Source of the DNA: Novosphingobium sp. SG751A
Lineage (GTDB): Bacteria > Pseudomonadota > Alphaproteobacteria > Sphingomonadales > Sphingomonadaceae
NCBI RefSeq assembly: GCF_013149295.1
Contig: NZ_JABGCB010000020.1
Span: 20,393-84,392 of the forward strand
Direction of reading: 5' to 3'
Length of the DNA stretch: 64,000 bases
Part shown: positions 1 to 8,341 of the stretch, piece after piece
Layout: each line of letters opens with the position of its first letter
How positions within the stretch are numbered: position 1 is the stretch's first letter
Made by a program: the position numbers and the translations under genes
Notes under the pieces: generated by a model
The model's database searches: none
Told to the model about the DNA's origin: nothing
Seen by the model: only the letters and a program-made list of their open reading frames with translations

Positions 1-1
1 G

Positions 2-280
2 AACACCGGCGCGCGCGATGGCGATGAAGTGGCCCAGCTTTACCTCGCCACCCGCAATGGCGAAGTGAAGCAGCGCCTTGTCGGCTTTGCCCGCGTCTCG
101 CTGAAAGCCGGCGAGAGCAAGCCGGTCACGCTGACCATCGACCCGCGCCTGCTGGCCGACTGGAAGGATGGCCTGTGGGTCACGCCCAAGGGCGCCTATG
201 GCTTTGCGCTGGGCCGGGATGCGGAACATCTGGGCGAGAAGGTGAACATCACCCTGCCCGCCAAGAGCTGGAAGGAATAA
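2..280 (+). CDS. GH3 beta-glucosidase/xylosidase, C-terminal end (partial)
   Basis: The reading frame is open from the left edge of the window to a TAA at 278-280, so only about 92 C-terminal residues are present. They start NTGARDGDEVAQLYL, continue through KQRLVGFARVSLKAGE and end in a Lys-rich tail. This is the pattern of the fibronectin type III-like domain that closes many glycoside hydrolase family 3 enzymes (beta-glucosidases and beta-xylosidases). The catalytic domains lie outside the window, so the substrate cannot be read. The arabinofuranosidase gene starts 5 nt downstream on the same strand, which suggests one operon for plant cell-wall oligosaccharides (inference). Confidence 0.85.
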   Translation, partial: NTGARDGDEVAQLYLATRNGEVKQRLVGFARVSLKAGESKPVTLTIDPRLLADWKDGLWVTPKGAYGFALGRDAEHLGEKVNITLPAKSWKE

Positions 281-285
281 GTCCG

Positions 286-1860
286 ATGCGCCGGATCGCT
301 TCGCTGATGGCCACCGCTGCGGTGGCCTTTGCAACCCCTGCCACCGCACAGGAAACCATCAACGGAGCGATCCGGGCCGACCAGTCCGGCCCGGTTCTCT
401 CGCGCCATATTCAGGGCCAGTTTGCCGAGCATCTGGGCCGCGACATTTATGACGGCATCTGGGTCGGGCCGGACAGCGCGATCCCGAACACGCGCGGCAT
501 CCGCCGCGATGTGGTCGATGCGCTCAAAGCCATCAAGGTGCCGGTGGTGCGCTGGCCGGGCGGGTGTTTTGCCGACATCTACAACTGGCGCGATGGCATC
601 GGCCCGGCAGCCAAGCGCCCGGTGCGCAAGAATGACTGGTGGGGCGGATTGGAAACCAACGCCTTTGGCACTCACGAATTCTTCGACTTTGCCGAGCAGA
701 TCAACACCGACACCTATGTCGCGATCAACATGGCCACGGCCACGCCCGCCGTCATGCGCGAATGGATGGATTATCTGACGTCCAAGGGCGAGGACACGCT
801 GGCGCAGGAGCGCCGCGCCAATGGCCATGCCGCCCCCTTCAAGGTTGATTTCGTGGGCATCGGCAACGAGGCATGGGGTTGCGGCGGCGCGCAGACTCCG
901 GAATATTTCGCAAATGAATATCGGAAATTTGCAACCTTCTTTCACAAGAACGGTTCAACCTTCCACATGCATAATGACAATTCGGCTCTCCGGGTCGCAT
1001 CGGGTCCGAACAATGACGACACCAAATGGATGGAAGTCGTCCTGAATAATGCAGGCGGACAGATGGATGCCATCTCGCTGCATTACTACACCGTGTGGCA
1101 TGGCGACTGGGCGCAACGCGACACCGCCATGGCCACCGGTTTCCCCGTCTCGCACTGGAACGAGATCCTCTACCAGGCCTCGCGCATGGACGAAGTGCTG
1201 CGCGGGCATGAAGCGGTGATGGACAAGGTGGACCCGAAAAAACGGATCGGCCTGTTCGTTGACGAATGGGGCACATGGTATCGCACCGAACCCGGCACCG
1301 AACCGGGGCATCTGTATCAGCAGAACACATTGCGCGATGCGCTGGTGGCGGGCATCACGCTCAATATTTTCCACGCCCATGCCGACCGCGTGCGCATGGC
1401 CAACATTGCCCAGGCGGTGAATGTGCTTCAGGCCATGCTGCTGACCGATGGCGATAAATTGGCCAAGACGCCGACCTATTACACCTTTGCCATGTACACG
1501 CCGTTTCAGGACGCCACTTTCATTCCGGTGAATGCGCCCGCCCCCATGCTCAAGGCCGAGAGCGGGTCTTTCCCCGCCTTTACCGTCAGCGCGGCCAAGG
1601 CCAAGGATGGCAAGACCTATGTGGCGGTGGCCAATGCTGACAAGGACAAAGGCTATAAGCTTGCGCTCGACCTTGGCGGGTTGAAGGGAGCCAAGGTTTC
1701 CGGGCAGGTGCTGACAGCGGCCAAGCTGGATGCGCATAACACGCCGGGGCAGAAGGAAGAGATCGCACCGGCCATTTATACGGGCGGCAAAATCGCGGGT
1801 GGCAAATTGCTGCTGGATATTCCGGCAAAATCGGTTGTCGTCGTAAAAATCGAAGGCTAA
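286..1860 (+). CDS. GH51 alpha-L-arabinofuranosidase, secreted
   Basis: The 524-residue protein has an N-terminal signal peptide of about 22 residues (MRRIASLMATAAVAF, then a likely cleavage after ATAQ). The body matches family GH51: RWPGGCFADIYNW near residue 90, the acid/base Glu195 in GIGNEAWG, and the nucleophile Glu327 in FVDEWGTWY. GH51 enzymes release terminal arabinofuranosyl units from arabinoxylan and arabinan side chains. A purine-rich AAGGAA sits 9 nt before the ATG at 286. An in-frame start at 175 would run inside the upstream GH3 gene and bury the signal peptide, so it was not chosen. The export signal and neighbours fit a periplasmic role in hemicellulose breakdown. Confidence 0.93.
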   Translation: MRRIASLMATAAVAFATPATAQETINGAIRADQSGPVLSRHIQGQFAEHLGRDIYDGIWVGPDSAIPNTRGIRRDVVDALKAIKVPVVRWPGGCFADIYNWRDGIGPAAKRPVRKNDWWGGLETNAFGTHEFFDFAEQINTDTYVAINMATATPAVMREWMDYLTSKGEDTLAQERRANGHAAPFKVDFVGIGNEAWGCGGAQTPEYFANEYRKFATFFHKNGSTFHMHNDNSALRVASGPNNDDTKWMEVVLNNAGGQMDAISLHYYTVWHGDWAQRDTAMATGFPVSHWNEILYQASRMDEVLRGHEAVMDKVDPKKRIGLFVDEWGTWYRTEPGTEPGHLYQQNTLRDALVAGITLNIFHAHADRVRMANIAQAVNVLQAMLLTDGDKLAKTPTYYTFAMYTPFQDATFIPVNAPAPMLKAESGSFPAFTVSAAKAKDGKTYVAVANADKDKGYKLALDLGGLKGAKVSGQVLTAAKLDAHNTPGQKEEIAPAIYTGGKIAGGKLLLDIPAKSVVVVKIEG

Positions 1861-1900
1861 TCGTAAGCAATCATAAGTTGCACGAAGGCCGAAAGAGCCT

Positions 1901-1929
1901 TGGCCCCGCCTGTCATCCCGGCGGGGCCA
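1901..1929. terminator. Stem-loop between the GH51 and DUF1593 genes
   Basis: Perfect 10-bp arms, TGGCCCCGCC at 1901-1910 and GGCGGGGCCA at 1920-1929, enclose a 9-nt loop. A smaller stem (AAGGC/GCCTT) lies just before it. No T-run follows, so it could be a partial terminator, an RNA stability element or a processing site that sets the ratio between the two genes. Confidence 0.45.
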
Positions 1930-1948
1930 GCCATAACAGGAGAAAGCG

Positions 1949-3415
1949 ATGCCCCGTCTGCCCATGCTCTCGGCTGCCCTTTTGCTGGCCGCCGCGCCTG
2001 CGGTTCAGGCCGCCCCGGCAGGCGAGGCGCATCCCCGCCTCTTCGTCCTGTCCGACATCGGCAATGAACCCGACGATCAGATGTCGCTGGTGCGCCTGCT
2101 GCTCTATTCGAACGAGATCGACATCGAGGGCCTTGGCGCCACCACTTCGGTTTGGCAGCGCGAAAAGGTCAGCCCAGAGATCATGCACAAGGTGATCGAC
2201 GCCTATGGCAAGGTCGCGGCCAATCTGCGCCTGCACGATCCGGCCTATCCTACCGGCGAGGCGATTGCGCAGCGCGTTTACGCCGGCCGCGCGGGCTATG
2301 GCATGGCGGCGGTGGATATGGATCATCCCAGCGCGGCCGCGCTGGCCCTGATCGAGGCGGCGCGGCGGCCTGATCCGCGCCCGCTCTGGGTGGGCCTGTG
2401 GGGCGGCGGCAATACTCTGGCCGAAGCCTTGGGCCATGCGCAAAAGACCCTTCCCGCCGCTGAATTCGATTCGCTGGTTGCCCGCCTGCGCGTCTATGCC
2501 ATCAGCGATCAGGACGATGCGGGCGCACAACTGCGCCGCACCTATCCGGGACTGTTCTGGATCGGCACGCCATCCTCGCAGGACGGCAGCGACTATGCCG
2601 CCGCGACATGGACCGGCATTTCGGGCGACCGATACTATCGCAACGGCGCAGGCGCGAATTTCACGCCGGTTTCCAACGAATGGTTGGACAAGAACATCCG
2701 GTCGAAAGGCCCGCTGGGCGCGGCCTATCCGCATCACATGTTCATCATGGAAGGCGATACGCCCTCCTTCCTCGGCCTCATCCCCAACGGTTTGAACGCC
2801 CAGGAAACGCCGAACTGGGGCGGCTGGGGCGGGCGCTATGTCCTGCGTCAATCGGCGGGCGAGAGCCGCAAGCTCTGGACGCAGGGAGGCGATGCCTTCA
2901 TGCGCGTCACCAGCGCCGATACGGTCGATGGCCATACCAGCGATCAGGCCACGATCTGGCGCTGGCGCGAGGCGTTTCAGAACGATTTCGCCGCGCGGAT
3001 GGACTGGACCATCCTGCCCCCCGCCAAGGCCAACCATGCGCCAAAGCCCGTGGTCAACGGCAGCGCGGGCCTTGCCCCCGTCACGCTGAAGGCCAAGGTC
3101 GGCCAGAGCCTGACGCTGGACGCCGCCGCCAGCCGCGATCCCGATGGCAGCAAGCTGACCTATCGCTGGTTCGCCTATGACGAGGCCGGGTTTGACGGCG
3201 CATCGCCCAATCCCGCCATCGAAATCGTCAATGGCAACACCGCGCGCGCCACGGTGAAGGTCGCCGCGCGCTGCGCCAAGAGCTGGCTGGATTTCCCGCA
3301 AATGAAATGCCCGCCGGTGCGCACGGCCCATGTGATCCTTGCCGTCACCGACAATGGCGCGCCCGCGCTGACCACTTATCGCCGCATTCTGATCGAGGTG
3401 TCCGACCATGACTGA
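1949..3415 (+). CDS. DUF1593 nucleoside-hydrolase-like secreted protein (Sde182 type)
   Basis: The 488-residue protein begins with a signal peptide (hydrophobic stretch LPMLSAALLLAAAPA, likely cleavage after VQA). The mature N-terminus carries LSDIGNEPDDQMS, the DIGNEPDD variant of the Ca-binding Asp motif of inosine-uridine nucleoside hydrolases, as in the DUF1593 family. The last 130 residues form a separate beta-rich module (VTLKAKVGQSLTLDAAAS, then SKLTYRWFAYDE) like the C-terminal domain of Sde_0182-type proteins, proposed to bind carbohydrate. The ribose-type fold and the position between GH51 and GH30 suggest action on a pentose-containing glycan or its glycosides; the reaction is not known to me. 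AGGAGA lies 6 nt before the ATG. The gene overlaps the next by 8 nt. Confidence 0.82.
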   Translation: MPRLPMLSAALLLAAAPAVQAAPAGEAHPRLFVLSDIGNEPDDQMSLVRLLLYSNEIDIEGLGATTSVWQREKVSPEIMHKVIDAYGKVAANLRLHDPAYPTGEAIAQRVYAGRAGYGMAAVDMDHPSAAALALIEAARRPDPRPLWVGLWGGGNTLAEALGHAQKTLPAAEFDSLVARLRVYAISDQDDAGAQLRRTYPGLFWIGTPSSQDGSDYAAATWTGISGDRYYRNGAGANFTPVSNEWLDKNIRSKGPLGAAYPHHMFIMEGDTPSFLGLIPNGLNAQETPNWGGWGGRYVLRQSAGESRKLWTQGGDAFMRVTSADTVDGHTSDQATIWRWREAFQNDFAARMDWTILPPAKANHAPKPVVNGSAGLAPVTLKAKVGQSLTLDAAASRDPDGSKLTYRWFAYDEAGFDGASPNPAIEIVNGNTARATVKVAARCAKSWLDFPQMKCPPVRTAHVILAVTDNGAPALTTYRRILIEVSDHD

Positions 3416-4889
3416 TCTTTCCGTTTCCCGCCGAGCCGCGCTTGGCCTGATCGGGGCCACAGCTGTCGCGCCTGTCGCCGCCCGCGCGGTGGAAACGCCC
3501 GCCCTGCCCGGCGCGCTGTGGTTTTCCACGCAGGCCGATGCGCCATGGCAAAAGCAGAGCGTGCCCGCGCTAGCCGAAGTCAGCAGGGCCAGCCTGTTCG
3601 GCACCGATGCGACGATCAATCTGGCCAATCCGCGCCAGACGATGGCGGGCTTTGGCGCATGCTTTAACGAGCTTGGCTGGGTCGCGCTCTCGCACCTGTC
3701 GCCCGCCGACCGCCATGCCGCGATGGCCACGCTCTTTGCGCCCGATCAGGCCGCCTTCACCCTGTGCCGCACGCCGGTGGGGGCCAATGACTTTGCGCGG
3801 CGGTGGTATTCCTATGACGAAACCCCGGGGGATTTCGATCTCAAAAGCTTTTCCACCGCCAATGACCAGCAAACGCTGATCCCCTATATCAAGGCGGCGC
3901 AGAGCTTTAACCCCGACCTCAAGCTCTGGGCCAGCCCGTGGAGCCCGCCAAGCTGGATGAAGAAGAACGGGTTTTACGCCATGGCCAAGCCTTGGCCCGG
4001 CGCGCCCGAAACCGGCATCCGCGACGATCAGACCGGCCGCGAAGGCGAGGATGCCTTCATTCAGGAAGACCGCTATTTCGACGCCTATGCGCGCTATTTC
4101 CGCCGCTATGTCGAGGATTACGCCAAGGCGGGCATCACCATCGGCACGGTGATGCCGCAGAACGAATTCAACTCGGCCCAGCCCTATGCCTCCTGCACAT
4201 GGACGCCGCAGGGGCTGGCGCGGTTCCTGCCCTTCCTTGGCCGCGAAATGGACAAGGTGGGGGCCAAGGTGTTCTTCGGCACGCTCGAACGCGGCAAGGT
4301 CGAAATGCTCGACGCGGTGCTGGCCGACCCCAAGGCGGCGGCGGTGATCAAGGGCGTGGGTGTGCAATGGGACGGCAAGCGCGCCCTGCCCCAGATCGCG
4401 CGCCAATATCCGCAGATGGAAATCTGGGCCACCGAATGGGAATGCGGCACCTCGGCCAATGACTGGCACTATGCCCGCTATGGTTGGACCAATCTGCGCC
4501 GCTATATCGAATTTGGCGCCAGCGCATGGGATTACTGGAACGCCGCCCTGCCCACGGGCGGACTGTCGCCATGGGGTTGGCCGCAAAACAGCCTGATCGT
4601 GGTCGATCCGGTCACGAAATCATGGCGGCTGACGCCCGATTACTGGCTGATGCGCCACCTCTCCTCCTATGTGAAGCCGGGCGCGCGGGCGCTCTCGGTG
4701 GACAGTTTCCTTGGCTTTGACGATAATATCGCCTTCCGCAATCCCGATGGCAGCGTGGTGCTGATCGCCAACAACGCGCTGGGGCAAAAGCAGAAGGTGC
4801 GTTATGCGCTGGGCGGCAAGGCATTGACGCTGGAACTGGCGGCTGATTCGCTCAACACGATCGTGCTGCCGGCCGGCGCGCTGGGATAA
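3408..4889 (+). CDS. GH30 glycoside hydrolase, Tat-type signal
   Basis: The 493-residue protein starts SVSRRAALGLIGATAVAPVAARA, a twin-arginine style export signal. Family GH30 hallmarks are MAGFGACFNELGW near residue 82, WASPWSPPSWMKKNG near residue 175, the acid/base Glu253 in MPQNEF and the nucleophile Glu343 in WATEWEC. It ends in a small beta-sandwich, as usual for GH30. Members include glucosylceramidases, beta-1,6-glucanases and xylan-active enzymes; the subfamily cannot be settled by eye. It is translationally coupled to the DUF1593 gene (8-nt overlap) and is the last member of the hemicellulose cluster. A 17-bp stem-loop follows 15 nt after its stop codon. Confidence 0.9.
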   Translation: MTDLSVSRRAALGLIGATAVAPVAARAVETPALPGALWFSTQADAPWQKQSVPALAEVSRASLFGTDATINLANPRQTMAGFGACFNELGWVALSHLSPADRHAAMATLFAPDQAAFTLCRTPVGANDFARRWYSYDETPGDFDLKSFSTANDQQTLIPYIKAAQSFNPDLKLWASPWSPPSWMKKNGFYAMAKPWPGAPETGIRDDQTGREGEDAFIQEDRYFDAYARYFRRYVEDYAKAGITIGTVMPQNEFNSAQPYASCTWTPQGLARFLPFLGREMDKVGAKVFFGTLERGKVEMLDAVLADPKAAAVIKGVGVQWDGKRALPQIARQYPQMEIWATEWECGTSANDWHYARYGWTNLRRYIEFGASAWDYWNAALPTGGLSPWGWPQNSLIVVDPVTKSWRLTPDYWLMRHLSSYVKPGARALSVDSFLGFDDNIAFRNPDGSVVLIANNALGQKQKVRYALGGKALTLELAADSLNTIVLPAGALG

Positions 4890-4904
4890 GACGCCATAAG
4901 CCCA

Positions 4905-4948
4905 TTGACCATGCGTGCGGGGCGATCCAAACCTGCACGCATGGTCAA
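4905..4948. repeat. Long inverted repeat between GH30 and the alpha/beta hydrolase
   Basis: TTGACCATGCGTGC at 4905-4918 is matched exactly by GCACGCATGGTCAA at 4935-4948. In RNA the pairing extends inward (4919-4921 with 4932-4934, one G-U) to about 17 bp with a 10-nt loop. Each arm contains an ATG in the hydrolase reading frame (4911 and 4941). It may terminate the GH operon, act as an operator, or fold over the downstream start codon; no T-run follows. Confidence 0.75.
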
Positions 4949-5837
4949 GCTGTCATCCTCCGATTCCATCCGGCCCCGGTCAAACTATTTCACCAGCCAG
5001 ACCCTGCGCCTGCATTATCTGGAATGGGGCGATCCCAATGCTCCGGTGCTGGTGCTGCAACATGGCGGGTTCGATCACGCCCGCTCGATGGACTGGCTGG
5101 CGCGCGAATTGGCCGGGGAATGGCGGGTGATCGCGCCCGACCTGCGCGGGCATGGCAACAGCGCATGGTCGCCCGACGCTGATTACACAATGGCTGCGTT
5201 CCTGATGGATTTCGCCAATCTGGCCGATGCGCTTGGTCAGGAGAAACTGACCATCTGCGCCCATTCGCTGGGCGCGATGGTGACCACGCGCTATGCCGGA
5301 ATCTTCCCCGACCGAGTGGCGCGTTTCGTCAATATCGAGGGGCTGGCCCTGTCGAGCGGGCGCAATTCACAGCGGATGATCCAGCCCTTTGCCGCGCGCG
5401 TCGCCAACTGGATTCGCCTGCATCAGGAAGCGGCCAGGCGCAACCACAAGCGCTATCCATCCGAGGAGGACGCCTTTGCCCGGATGCGGGAAAAGAACCC
5501 CTATCTCTCCGACGATCAGGTTCGCCATCTGACCCATCATGCGCTGCGCAGCAATGATGATGGCACCTATAGCTGGAAATTCGATCCCCGGCTCAACATC
5601 TGGCCGGTGCTGGATTTCCCGGAAGAGGAAGTGATCGCCATGTGGCAGGCCGTCACCTGCCCGATGCTGTTTCTGCACGGCAGCAACACGTTCATGCCCA
5701 ATCCGGGCAAGGACGGGCGAATCGAGCATTTCCGCAACGCCCGCCTGATCGAATATGAAAATGCCAGCCACTGGCTCCACCATGACCGCTTTCCCACGGT
5801 GCTGGAGGATATTCGGGCCTTTCTGGCCGAGGGTTAA
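4941..5837 (+). CDS. Alpha/beta hydrolase
   Basis: The 298-residue protein has the alpha/beta-hydrolase fold: LRLHYLEWGDP leading to LVLQHGGFDHARSMDW (oxyanion HGG), VIAPDLRGHGNSAW, nucleophile Ser109 in CAHSLGAM, and a late catalytic His in ENASHWLHHD. The best ATG is 4941; upstream TTG 4905 and ATG 4911 are in frame, but none has a clear ribosome-binding site and all lie in the inverted repeat. Homologues include esterases, lactonases and C-C hydrolases, so the substrate is open. It converges with a TetR gene by a 4-nt overlap, and its compact spacing to that regulator suggests a link to the P450 locus rather than to the sugar hydrolases. Confidence 0.85.
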   Translation: MVKLSSSDSIRPRSNYFTSQTLRLHYLEWGDPNAPVLVLQHGGFDHARSMDWLARELAGEWRVIAPDLRGHGNSAWSPDADYTMAAFLMDFANLADALGQEKLTICAHSLGAMVTTRYAGIFPDRVARFVNIEGLALSSGRNSQRMIQPFAARVANWIRLHQEAARRNHKRYPSEEDAFARMREKNPYLSDDQVRHLTHHALRSNDDGTYSWKFDPRLNIWPVLDFPEEEVIAMWQAVTCPMLFLHGSNTFMPNPGKDGRIEHFRNARLIEYENASHWLHHDRFPTVLEDIRAFLAEG

Positions 5838-6439
5838 ACCTGTCTGGCTGCCATGTCCGGCCCCAAGGCATAGGCGGTGGTGCGGCGAAACTCCTGACGC
5901 AGCCGCGCCTCGCTCCAATGGTCGCGGTCGAACAGGGCCTGTATCGCAATGCCATACAACGCGTTGCTGATGGCTTGCGCCGCGCCCTGCGCCTGTTCGT
6001 CCTCCATCCCGGTCGAGCGCAGATAGGCCGCCACCCGCTCAACCGTCTGATACAGGCCTACCGCATGTTCGGCGGCCAGCACCGGATCATGCAGCGCCGC
6101 GCTCCAGAAATGCAGCCATGCCGCCCAATTGTCGCGCTGCGCCGCACTGATGGGCAAGAGTTCCTCGATGGCGCGCACCGCCCCATGCGCCCGGTCCGAC
6201 AGCGCCGCATCGCGCATCGCGGCGGCCCGCGCATTCACATGGCGATAGGTTTCCAGCACCACCTCATCCTTGTTGCGGAAATGGTGGCTGATGACGGTGG
6301 TCGAACAATCCATCCGCCGCGCCAGATTGCGGAAGGTGATCTCGCCCAGCCCGCCCTCGACCAGCAATTGGGCCGCGCAGGCAATCACTTCGGCGCGGCG
6401 CAGATCGGCAGCGGTGGGGGGGGGAGCAAGATCGTTCAT
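5834..6439 (-). CDS. TetR-family regulator 1
   Basis: The 201-residue protein begins MNDLAPPPTAADLRR and has a TetR helix-turn-helix at residues 30-65 (GEITFRNLARRMDCSTTVISHHFRNKDE) before a variable ligand-binding region. The start at 6439 was preferred to one 16 codons upstream because it gives a normal short arm before the DNA-binding domain. The gene diverges from the P450 gene; the 117-nt spacer holds an ACAGAT/ATCTGT dyad at 6475-6491, a plausible operator for autorepression and control of the P450 operon (inference). The effector is unknown. Confidence 0.88.
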   Translation of the reverse strand: MNDLAPPPTAADLRRAEVIACAAQLLVEGGLGEITFRNLARRMDCSTTVISHHFRNKDEVVLETYRHVNARAAAMRDAALSDRAHGAVRAIEELLPISAAQRDNWAAWLHFWSAALHDPVLAAEHAVGLYQTVERVAAYLRSTGMEDEQAQGAAQAISNALYGIAIQALFDRDHWSEARLRQEFRRTTAYALGPDMAARQV

Positions 6440-6474
6440 AGTCGGATATGACTGCGCGATAAAACAGGCGTTGT

Positions 6475-6491
6475 ACAGATAAAACATCTGT
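6475..6491. promoter_or_regulatory. Putative TetR operator between TetR 1 and the P450
   Basis: A 6-bp dyad ACAGAT-N5-ATCTGT lies in the divergent spacer. It is embedded in an imperfect direct repeat in which an AAAACA tract is followed by GTTGTA about 20 nt apart. Position between the regulator and its likely target supports an operator role. Confidence 0.45.
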
Positions 6492-6498
6492 TGTATCT

Positions 6499-6512
6499 AG
6501 CACTAAGGTGCA
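6499..6512. promoter_or_regulatory. Island palindrome, site 1 (P450 promoter)
   Basis: AGCAC-TAAG-GTGCA is a 4-bp-arm palindrome GCAC-N4-GTGC lying 44 nt upstream of the P450 start and just before an ATTCTATA tract. It matches the TGCAC-N4-GTGCA pattern seen in other promoters of this window except for the first base. Confidence 0.5.
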
Positions 6513-6556
6513 GGATTCTATAGCCTGTCCAAAGAACAAAATATTGGAGGATGACC

Positions 6557-7777
6557 ATGGCCAGTAAGCCGACGGTGCCCGATCACGTCCCCGCCCATTG
6601 CGTAGGGGCCTTCAACCTTTACAAATCGCCCGAAATGCGCCCCACCCCGTTTGGCGACCCCTTTGCAGCGGTGGCCAAATTGCTGGATGGGCCATCGGTG
6701 TTCTACGCCCCCGAAACCACCCGCGACGGACAGGGCGCATGGATCGTCACCACGGCGGAGGAACAGCGCAACGTCCTTCAGGACGGCGCCAGCTTCTCCT
6801 CCTATCGCCGCATCTTCTCCTCGGCCATTGGCGAGGACTGGCCGGTGATCCCGCTCGAACTCGATCCGCCCGAACATGGCAAATATCGCTCGATGCTCAA
6901 CCCGCTGCTCTCCCCCAAGCGGGTGGCGGCGCTGGAGCCTTTCGTCACGGCCAAGGCGGTCGAGTTGATAGAGGGCCTCAAGGCGCGCGGCGCATCGGCC
7001 GAAATCATGACCGAATTCGCCTTCCCGCTGGCGGTCAGCGTGTTTCTCGCCTTCCTTGGCATTCCCGATGACCGGCTGATGGAATTTGTCGGCTGGGCCA
7101 ATGAATTGCTGCATATGGGGCCGGCCGAACGCACCGCCGCCGCGCATAAGGTGCTGAACTTCCTTGAAAGCATGATCGCCCAGCGCAAGGCGCAGCCTGC
7201 CGACGATTTCATGACCTTTCTGGTGAAGGCGCAGGTCGAAGGGCGACCCCTTACCGATCAGGAAATCCGCTCGATCGCCGTGCTGCTGTTCATCGGCGGG
7301 CTGGATACGGTGGCGACCGCCATTGGCCTCGACCTCTATTTCCTCGCCCGCAACCCCGACCGCCAGCAGGAATTGCGCGACAATCCCGCCATCATGCCCA
7401 GCGCGGTCGAGGAAATGCTGCGCGCCTTCCCCAGCGTCACCCCGATCCGCACTGCCACGCGCGACATGGATCTGGGCGGATGCCCGATCAGGAAAGGCGA
7501 TCTCGTCTCCTGCCCCTCGATGGCGTCAAGCCGCGATCCGGCCGAATTTCCCGATCCCAACACCATCGATTTCAACCGCGAGGACAATCGCCACACCGCC
7601 TTTTCCTATGGTCCGCACCGCTGTCTTGGCTCGCATCTGGCGCGGCGCGAAATCATCATCGCGCTCAACGAATGGTTCGCCCGCATACCCCCCTTCCGCA
7701 TCAAGGAAGGCACCGCGCCCGTCACTTTCGGCGGCTTTGTCTTTGGCGTGGAAAATCTGGTGCTCGACTGGAGTTAA
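6557..7777 (+). CDS. Cytochrome P450 (bacterial class I)
   Basis: The 406-residue soluble P450 shows the I-helix LLFIGGLDTVATA, the heme-binding loop FSYGPHRCLGSHLAR with thiolate Cys356, and the K-helix pattern EEMLR. The I-helix has Asp-Thr rather than the usual Glu/Asp-Thr preceded by Gly-Ala. GGAGG at 6546-6550 abuts the ATG at 6551 and so must serve the second ATG at 6557, which was chosen. It needs two electrons from a ferredoxin; two candidate ferredoxin genes follow with 1-nt overlaps. No ferredoxin reductase is present in the window. The substrate is unknown; hydroxylation of a terpenoid- or steroid-like ring would fit the island (inference). Confidence 0.93.
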   Translation: MASKPTVPDHVPAHCVGAFNLYKSPEMRPTPFGDPFAAVAKLLDGPSVFYAPETTRDGQGAWIVTTAEEQRNVLQDGASFSSYRRIFSSAIGEDWPVIPLELDPPEHGKYRSMLNPLLSPKRVAALEPFVTAKAVELIEGLKARGASAEIMTEFAFPLAVSVFLAFLGIPDDRLMEFVGWANELLHMGPAERTAAAHKVLNFLESMIAQRKAQPADDFMTFLVKAQVEGRPLTDQEIRSIAVLLFIGGLDTVATAIGLDLYFLARNPDRQQELRDNPAIMPSAVEEMLRAFPSVTPIRTATRDMDLGGCPIRKGDLVSCPSMASSRDPAEFPDPNTIDFNREDNRHTAFSYGPHRCLGSHLARREIIIALNEWFARIPPFRIKEGTAPVTFGGFVFGVENLVLDWS

Positions 7778-7977
7778 TGGTGATGATTATCAAGGTTGAT
7801 CGCGAGAAATGCGCAGGACACGCGCGCTGCTGGGCGCTGGCGCCCGAATTGTTCGAACTGGATGACGAAGGCTATGTCCTGCCCCGCGATATTATCGTGC
7901 CGGCCGGACAGGAAGCGCTGGCGGGACGCGCCACCCGCGCCTGCCCCGAACGCGCGCTGAGCATCGGAGAGGATTGA
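7777..7977 (+). CDS. P450-type ferredoxin, 3Fe-4S or His-variant 4Fe-4S
   Basis: This 66-residue ferredoxin starts within the P450 stop (TAATG). The cluster motif is Cys12-A-G-His15-A-R-Cys18 with Cys56-Pro. The position that is Cys in 4Fe-4S ferredoxins is His, as in the CxxHxxC(x)nCP ferredoxins known to accompany bacterial P450s, mostly in actinobacteria and rhodopseudomonads. It should carry a single low-potential cluster and deliver electrons to the upstream P450. An ATG two codons downstream (7783) is an alternative start. Confidence 0.88.
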   Translation: MVMIIKVDREKCAGHARCWALAPELFELDDEGYVLPRDIIVPAGQEALAGRATRACPERALSIGED

Positions 7978-8300
7978 TGGCGAAAATCAACTATCGCCTT
8001 GCCGATGGCACCGACCAGATCGTCGATGTCCCCGCAGGCTGGAGCCTGATGGAGGGCGCGGTCAAGAAGGGCCTGCGCGGCATTCTGGCCGATTGCGGCG
8101 GGGCTTGCAGTTGCGCGACCTGTCAGGTGGTGATCCCCGATGACTGGATCGCCCGCCTGACGCCCGCCAGCGAGGAAGAGGAGGCGATGATGGAATTCGC
8201 CGCCGATCCTCAGGCCGGCAGCCGCCTCTCGTGCCAGATCCCGGTCAGCGAGGCGATGGATGGAATGACCGTGCAACTGCCCAAGACCCAACTGATCTGA
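7977..8300 (+). CDS. 2Fe-2S ferredoxin (putidaredoxin/adrenodoxin type)
   Basis: The 107-residue protein has the vertebrate-type 2Fe-2S spacing Cys40-x5-Cys46-x2-Cys49 and Cys86, the spacing of putidaredoxin. An extra Cys44 lies in the loop (CGGACSCATC). Its ATG overlaps the stop of the preceding ferredoxin (TGATG), so the P450 and both ferredoxins are translationally coupled. Having two structurally unrelated ferredoxins behind one P450 is unusual; one may serve another enzyme, such as the defunct flavin oxidoreductase downstream or a P450 elsewhere. Confidence 0.92.
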   Translation: MAKINYRLADGTDQIVDVPAGWSLMEGAVKKGLRGILADCGGACSCATCQVVIPDDWIARLTPASEEEEAMMEFAADPQAGSRLSCQIPVSEAMDGMTVQLPKTQLI

Positions 8301-8341
8301 GCCGACCCGCGCCATAAGCGGGACGCAAGGGAGAGAGCATC

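Noticed and set aside
4905..4940. Upstream TTG/ATG starts for the alpha/beta hydrolase
   Set aside because: They add a charged stretch not typical of the fold and fall inside the left arm of the inverted repeat; ATG 4941 was preferred, with low certainty.
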